Shown in pieces: positions 7,530-10,117 of a DNA stretch of 10,117 bases; the stretch's first letter is position 1; each line of letters starts with the position of its first letter. The notes under the pieces were generated by a model that saw only the letters and a program-made list of their open reading frames with translations, was not told where the DNA came from and made no database searches. Source of the stretch: an uncultured Lachnospiraceae bacterium (GTDB lineage: Bacteria > Bacillota > Clostridia > Lachnospirales > Anaerotignaceae). The position numbers were made by a program, and so were the translations under genes. The DNA lies in NCBI GenBank assembly GCA_944384285.1, contig CALWSX010000113.1, positions 1 to 10,117 of the forward strand, given 5' to 3'.

Positions 7530-8378
7530 TTGAAAATAAAAAAACGAAAGATTTATTATAGCTTTATAGTTTTACTTGCAGTTTTTTTATGGATACTTTG
7601 GGGCAACAACTCAATAAAAACAACTAATATTTCGGTAAGTTTTGATAACTTACCGAAAAGTTTTTCTGGATTTAAAATTTTACATATCTCAGATCTTCAT
7701 AATGCTGAATTTGGAAATGATAATGAGAAACTTATTTCAAAAATTTCTGAAACAAATGCAGACATTGCTGTAATTACAGGAGATTTGATAGACAGAAACC
7801 ATACAAGTATAGAAACAGCATTAACCTTTACAAAAAAACTAACAGAAATTATGCCTGTATATTATGTAACGGGAAATCATGAGGCTTCTTGTAAAGATTA
7901 TGCTTTACTTGAACAAGGATTAATTGAAAATGGTGTGATTGTTTTAAGAAATGGCACAACAGAAATAACAAAAAATAATGACACAATAGAAATAATAGGT
8001 ATAGATGACCCAAACTTTTCTGATATGTTATTTTTTGACCAAGAAGCCATTGTTAATGAAACATTAAAAAACATTATACAAAATAATGATAGTTTCAAAA
8101 TTCTTCTTTCTCACAGACCAGAACTGTTTGAAACTTATGTTTCAAACAACATAGATATAGTTTTAAGCGGCCATGCTCACGGAGGTCAGGTCCGACTTCC
8201 TTTTATAGGCGGTGTTGTAGCTCCAAACCAAGGTTTTTTCCCTTTATACGATGCCGGATTATATACCGAAAATAACACAAATATGGTCGTAAGCCGTGGG
8301 CTTGGAAACAGCATAATACCTGTTAGAATAAATAATCGTCCGGAAATTGTGGTTATTGAACTAATTAATGAAAACTAA
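7530..8378 (+). CDS. Membrane-anchored calcineurin-like metallophosphoesterase (YkuE-like)
   Basis: This 282-residue protein has an N-terminal basic stretch (KIKKRK) and one hydrophobic helix (about 9-24), predicting an anchored or exported catalytic domain outside the membrane. The metallophosphoesterase motifs are complete: D55-x-H57 in HISDLHN, GDLID (84-88), GNHE (115-118), H195 in LLSHRPE, and GHAHGGQ (214-220). These residues bind two metal ions in phosphomonoesterases and phosphodiesterases. The GHAHGGQ form is typical of the YkuE/YaeI group, whose natural substrates are poorly defined. The TTG start at 7530 has AAAGGAG (7515-7521) 8 bases upstream. Two perfect inverted repeats lie inside the gene (7630-7658 and 8125-8148). 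It is the last gene of the run, 11 bases before a strong terminator. A link to lipid or cell-wall phosphate turnover is suggested by its place after plsY-gpsA but is not proven. Confidence 0.93.
   Translation: MKIKKRKIYYSFIVLLAVFLWILWGNNSIKTTNISVSFDNLPKSFSGFKILHISDLHNAEFGNDNEKLISKISETNADIAVITGDLIDRNHTSIETALTFTKKLTEIMPVYYVTGNHEASCKDYALLEQGLIENGVIVLRNGTTEITKNNDTIEIIGIDDPNFSDMLFFDQEAIVNETLKNIIQNNDSFKILLSHRPELFETYVSNNIDIVLSGHAHGGQVRLPFIGGVVAPNQGFFPLYDAGLYTENNTNMVVSRGLGNSIIPVRINNRPEIVVIELINEN
7630..7665 (+). other. Intragenic hairpin followed by a T-run, terminator-like
   Basis: A perfect 12-bp inverted repeat (TTTCGGTAAGTT at 7630-7641, AACTTACCGAAA at 7647-7658, loop TTGAT) is followed by AG and five T residues at 7661-7665. 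It sits about 100 bases inside the metallophosphoesterase reading frame (codons 34-43, between the membrane helix and the first catalytic motif). It has the shape of an intrinsic terminator or attenuator, but the stem has only 5 GC pairs of 12 and the T-run is short, so activity is uncertain. Confidence 0.4.
8125..8148. repeat. Second perfect inverted repeat inside the metallophosphoesterase gene
   Basis: TGTTTGAAAC (8125-8134) and GTTTCAAACA (8139-8148) form a perfect 10-bp stem with a TTAT loop, over codons 199-207. No T-run follows, so it is not terminator-like. It could be an mRNA structure, a binding palindrome or chance. Confidence 0.5.
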
Positions 8379-8389
8379 AAACAAAAATT

Positions 8390-8419
8390 AAGGGTATCAA
8401 AATTTTGATACCCTTTTTT
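8390..8419. terminator. Bidirectional rho-independent terminator between convergent genes
   Basis: A perfect 26-base palindrome has arms AAGGGTATCAAAA (8390-8402) and TTTTGATACCCTT (8403-8415). It is followed on the + strand by T residues through 8419 and read on the - strand into TTAATTTTTG. It starts 11 bases after the metallophosphoesterase stop and lies 24 bases beyond the stop of the opposing amidase gene, so it can end transcription from both sides. The middle A/T bases probably form the loop. Confidence 0.9.
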
Positions 8420-8442
8420 CTTTATATTAAAATTTTTATACC

Positions 8443-9141
8443 TCAAACTTTATTTTCTTCCTTAAAAAATTCTACAATTCCCGCATAAATTGCCCATGCC
8501 ATATCGTCCTGATATTTTTCAGTATTTAAAAGCTTTTCTTCTTTTCTATTACTTAAAAAACCACATTCCACTATAACTGACGGAATTTTTGTGTTTTTAA
8601 GTACATAATAATTATCATTTTGTTTTGCCTGTCTTTTATTATCATTTTGGAGTACTGATACTATACTTTTTTGAATTTTTTCAGCAAGAAGTTTACTTTT
8701 ATCACTATCTTTATAATAAAAAACCTGCCCACCCCAAACCTTTTCGCTTGGGTAAGCATTTTGATGGATACTTATAAATATATCTGCCTTTTCTATACCA
8801 TCAATTGTAACCCTGCTTTTCATGTCAGAACTCTTACCACTACCAAGAGATGTATCCGTATCTCTTGTTATTATTACATTTGCGCCACCCTGTTCAAGGT
8901 ATTGCTTAAGTTTCTTTGATATTTCAAGATTAATATCCTTTTCATTAAGACCACTTACCCCTGTTTTTCCGGGATCACTCCCCCCATGACCAGGATCAAT
9001 TACAATTGTTTTATTGCTTATTGGAAGCATTGCATAAAATGCTCTGCTTTCTTCGATATATGTATAAATACCTACAAATATAATTAAAAACGCAAAAAAA
9101 ACCGAAATTATTCGTTCAAGTCTTACCGTTATAATTTTCAT
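8443..9141 (-). CDS. cwlD: N-acetylmuramoyl-L-alanine amidase, CwlD-like
   Basis: The 232-residue protein is an Amidase_3-family zinc enzyme that cuts the bond between N-acetylmuramic acid and the peptide stem of peptidoglycan. In B. subtilis, CwlD acts in making muramic-delta-lactam in the spore cortex, which is needed for germination. Zinc ligands and the catalytic residue are all visible: H52 in DPGHGG, E67 in LNEKDIN, H126 in SIHQNA, and E192 in VECGFLSN. An N-terminal hydrophobic helix (about 10-28) acts as signal or anchor, and the length is close to that of CwlD (about 237). The SIHQNAYPSEK...GGQVFYY and KQNDNYYVLKNTKIPSVIVECGF regions resemble CwlD more than vegetative amidases. There are no SH3 or SPOR wall-binding repeats. 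The ATG has only a weak upstream AGGG/GAG. The amidase call is firm; the CwlD role is likely and implies a spore-former. Confidence 0.9.
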   Translation of the reverse strand: MKIITVRLERIISVFFAFLIIFVGIYTYIEESRAFYAMLPISNKTIVIDPGHGGSDPGKTGVSGLNEKDINLEISKKLKQYLEQGGANVIITRDTDTSLGSGKSSDMKSRVTIDGIEKADIFISIHQNAYPSEKVWGGQVFYYKDSDKSKLLAEKIQKSIVSVLQNDNKRQAKQNDNYYVLKNTKIPSVIVECGFLSNRKEEKLLNTEKYQDDMAWAIYAGIVEFFKEENKV

Positions 9142-9159
9142 ATTAAATACTCAACCCTT

Positions 9160-9181
9160 TTTTTATAATTTATTATAAAAA
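9160..9181 (-). promoter_or_regulatory. Possible cwlD promoter -10 region in an A/T palindrome
   Basis: Read on the - strand, a perfect TATAAT lies at 9172-9177, about 31 bases before the cwlD start. No good -35 hexamer is found 16-18 bases upstream (the best are ATAAGT and TAAGTC), so this could be a weak promoter or one read by another sigma factor. The box lies in an all-A/T inverted repeat with 10-bp arms (9160-9169 and 9172-9181), which in such AT-rich DNA may be chance. Confidence 0.35.
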
Positions 9182-9223
9182 TAACTTTTATATGACTTAT
9201 AAATAAAACAAAACCAATCTAAA

Positions 9224-9268
9224 TTGACTTAAAATTGACATTTTTTAAAACCTCTTTAATGTTACTAT
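9224..9268 (+). promoter_or_regulatory. Possible promoter region for the tail-fibre-like genes
   Basis: A perfect -35 hexamer TTGACA is at 9235-9240, preceded 11 bases upstream by a similar TTGACT (9224-9229). A matching -10 is poor: TTTAAT (9255-9260) is only 14 bases downstream of TTGACA, and TACTAT (9263-9268) is 22. The 160-base gap at 9142-9301 has no other open frame or RNA gene that I can see. A promoter is expected here because the gene pair to the right begins a new divergent transcript. Confidence 0.35.
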
Positions 9269-9301
9269 CTATCTGTAAAATTAATATAAAGGAGGGAGTA
9301 A

Positions 9302-9805
9302 ATGAAAGATTTGCATAAACTTACACAGGAAGATTATTCAACAAAAGGTATACGTGTAAAACCAAACCCTTTAGGTCTTCCTGTAGCAGAGGCTCAAAGG
9401 GCCTTTGATGAATTAAGCCTTGACGTAATAATTCCAAAAACCAACGAAGTTATTGATGCTGTAAATAAGTTTTCAGGAAATATAGAAGGCTTACGCCTTG
9501 TTGAGGGAAATTTTATAGAAGCCTCAACAGATGGTGCCACATATGAAAAAATTAGTGCAATGGGGCACAAGATACTTGATACAAACGGTATTGAAATGCC
9601 AGCAAGATTTAAAATGCAGTTTAATAACTGCGAAGTAAAAGACGTTAATGATGTTACAGTCATAAGCGGTATTAAAGGAGACAAAGGCGATACAGGAGAC
9701 AAAGGACAGGACGGGTACAGCGGAGTTATAAAAGATGATACTACAGGTACTTTATATCACTTAGGTGTACAAGATGGTCTTTTATATATTGAGGAGGCGA
9801 TTTAA
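9302..9805 (+). CDS. Phage tail-fibre-like protein with a short collagen-like segment
   Basis: I recognise no named gene here. The 167-residue product has no signal peptide or membrane helix. Residues 1-60 contain NPLGLPVAEAQRAFDELS followed by a helical region, a pattern often seen in small hypothetical tail-associated proteins of clostridial phages. Residues 123-140 form six Gly-X-Y triplets (GIKGDKGDTGDKGQDGYS), the collagen-like type common in phage tail fibres, and the short C-terminal tip ends in LYHLGVQDGLLYIEEAI. The triplets are encoded by a 12-base direct repeat (9676-9687 and 9694-9705). A strong GGAGGGAG site (9291-9298) precedes the ATG at 9302. The next gene begins 2 bases after the stop and looks related in theme. 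A structural role in a tail or surface fibre is inferred, not shown; an orphan host gene is also possible. Confidence 0.65.
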   Translation: MKDLHKLTQEDYSTKGIRVKPNPLGLPVAEAQRAFDELSLDVIIPKTNEVIDAVNKFSGNIEGLRLVEGNFIEASTDGATYEKISAMGHKILDTNGIEMPARFKMQFNNCEVKDVNDVTVISGIKGDKGDTGDKGQDGYSGVIKDDTTGTLYHLGVQDGLLYIEEAI

Positions 9806-9807
9806 AA

Positions 9808-10117
9808 ATGGCTAAAACTTTTATTGCCGATAAAGAAACTTTAGACCTTGTAAAACTAAACACAGACAAAATAGGAACTTTCAGTGATAGTAGTGAACAA
9901 ACTCTTTTTGCTGCCATTAACAGTTTAAAAAAAAGTGGTTCAGCCCTTAAATCAGTTCAAAGAGGCGTTTTAAATAAAGATAATGTTGCAACTTCAGATA
10001 CATATGGACGATATTGTGATGTTACTATATCTGATGTAAATATTTCTAAAAGCTTTTTAATAATTAATTCTTCGTCTAAAACCTATAACGCAAATGCTAA
10101 ACTATTAAATTCTAAAA
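9808..10117 (+). CDS. Putative phage tail / receptor-binding protein, 3' end cut off by the window
   Basis: An ATG at 9808 with GAGGAGG at 9791-9797 (10-base spacing, inside the end of the previous gene) opens a frame that runs to the window edge with 103 codons and no stop. The first 55 or so residues are polar and helical (MAKTFIADKETLDLVKLNTD). A segment starting SVQRGVLN, with VTISDVNISKSFLIIN after it, follows. That SVQRG...VTIS-V-SK-F pattern is, from memory, typical of repeated beta-rich modules in clostridial phage tail or receptor-binding proteins. No signal peptide is seen. Tight coupling to the collagen-like gene suggests that both belong to one fibre-type assembly. The length, the C-terminal domain and the true function lie outside the window. 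Confidence 0.6.
   Translation, partial: MAKTFIADKETLDLVKLNTDKIGTFSDSSEQTLFAAINSLKKSGSALKSVQRGVLNKDNVATSDTYGRYCDVTISDVNISKSFLIINSSSKTYNANAKLLNSK

Noticed and set aside
8671..8919. An 82-codon + strand open frame opposite the amidase gene
   Set aside because: It lies wholly antisense to a gene with all catalytic residues, has no ribosome binding site and no recognisable domain; it is a shadow of cwlD.
8443..9141. Reading the amidase as a phage endolysin belonging to the tail-fibre genes
   Set aside because: It is on the opposite strand, has an N-terminal membrane helix unlike typical cytoplasmic endolysins, shares a terminator with the core operon, and has CwlD-like sequence blocks.
9178..9220. 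A sporulation sigma F/G promoter for cwlD on the - strand
   Set aside because: A CATATAA is present on the - strand, but it has a mismatch to the -10 consensus and no fitting -35 element 17-18 bases upstream.
9394..9702. A 102-codon - strand open frame opposite the collagen-like gene
   Set aside because: The repeated SPLSP-type product is the antisense image of the Gly-X-Y codons, and the + strand gene has a strong ribosome binding site and coherent protein features.
1..10117. CRISPR array, tRNA, rRNA, riboswitch or insertion sequence
   Set aside because: No regularly spaced repeats, cloverleaf, conserved rRNA stretches, known riboswitch core or transposase frame with terminal inverted repeats was seen in either strand.

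Overview
This is an AT-rich chromosomal window, probably from a spore-forming Firmicute of the class Clostridia. The evidence is the low GC content, strong GGAGG-type ribosome binding sites, frequent TTG starts, the neighbouring pair of a DUF512 radical SAM protein and der, and a CwlD-type sporulation amidase. The species cannot be named from the sequence alone.

Positions 1-8378 hold ten genes in a row on the + strand, with gaps of 3 to 50 bases. In order they are era (5' end cut off by the window), rnhB, yraN, pgeF/ylmD, a PDZ-radical SAM-DUF512 protein, der, plsY, gpsA, a DUF2500 membrane protein and a membrane-anchored metallophosphoesterase. The close spacing and the lack of an obvious internal terminator between genes suggest one operon, or a few overlapping ones. 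The products fall into three themes. Era and Der are ribosome-assembly GTPases. RnhB and YraN act, or probably act, on nucleic acids. GpsA makes sn-glycerol-3-phosphate, and PlsY acylates it as the first step of phospholipid synthesis. A perfect-stem bidirectional terminator at 8390-8419 closes this run.

Positions 8443-9141 on the - strand carry a CwlD-like N-acetylmuramoyl-L-alanine amidase, which converges on that terminator. The gap at 9142-9301 separates it from a divergent gene pair and probably holds promoters for both directions.

From 9302 to the end are two + strand genes that look like phage tail-fibre or receptor-binding components. The first has a short collagen-like Gly-X-Y stretch; the second is cut off by the window end. 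They begin their own transcript, and no other phage gene, integrase or tRNA attachment site is visible on the left. They may be the edge of a prophage or tailocin, or an orphan tail-fibre-like locus.

Most of the window is well-conserved core genome and I find no clear new system. The points most worth checking are the two perfect hairpins inside the metallophosphoesterase gene (the first is terminator-like), the start of the tail-fibre module beside cwlD, the functionally unassigned DUF512 and DUF2500 genes, and the gpsA start codon.
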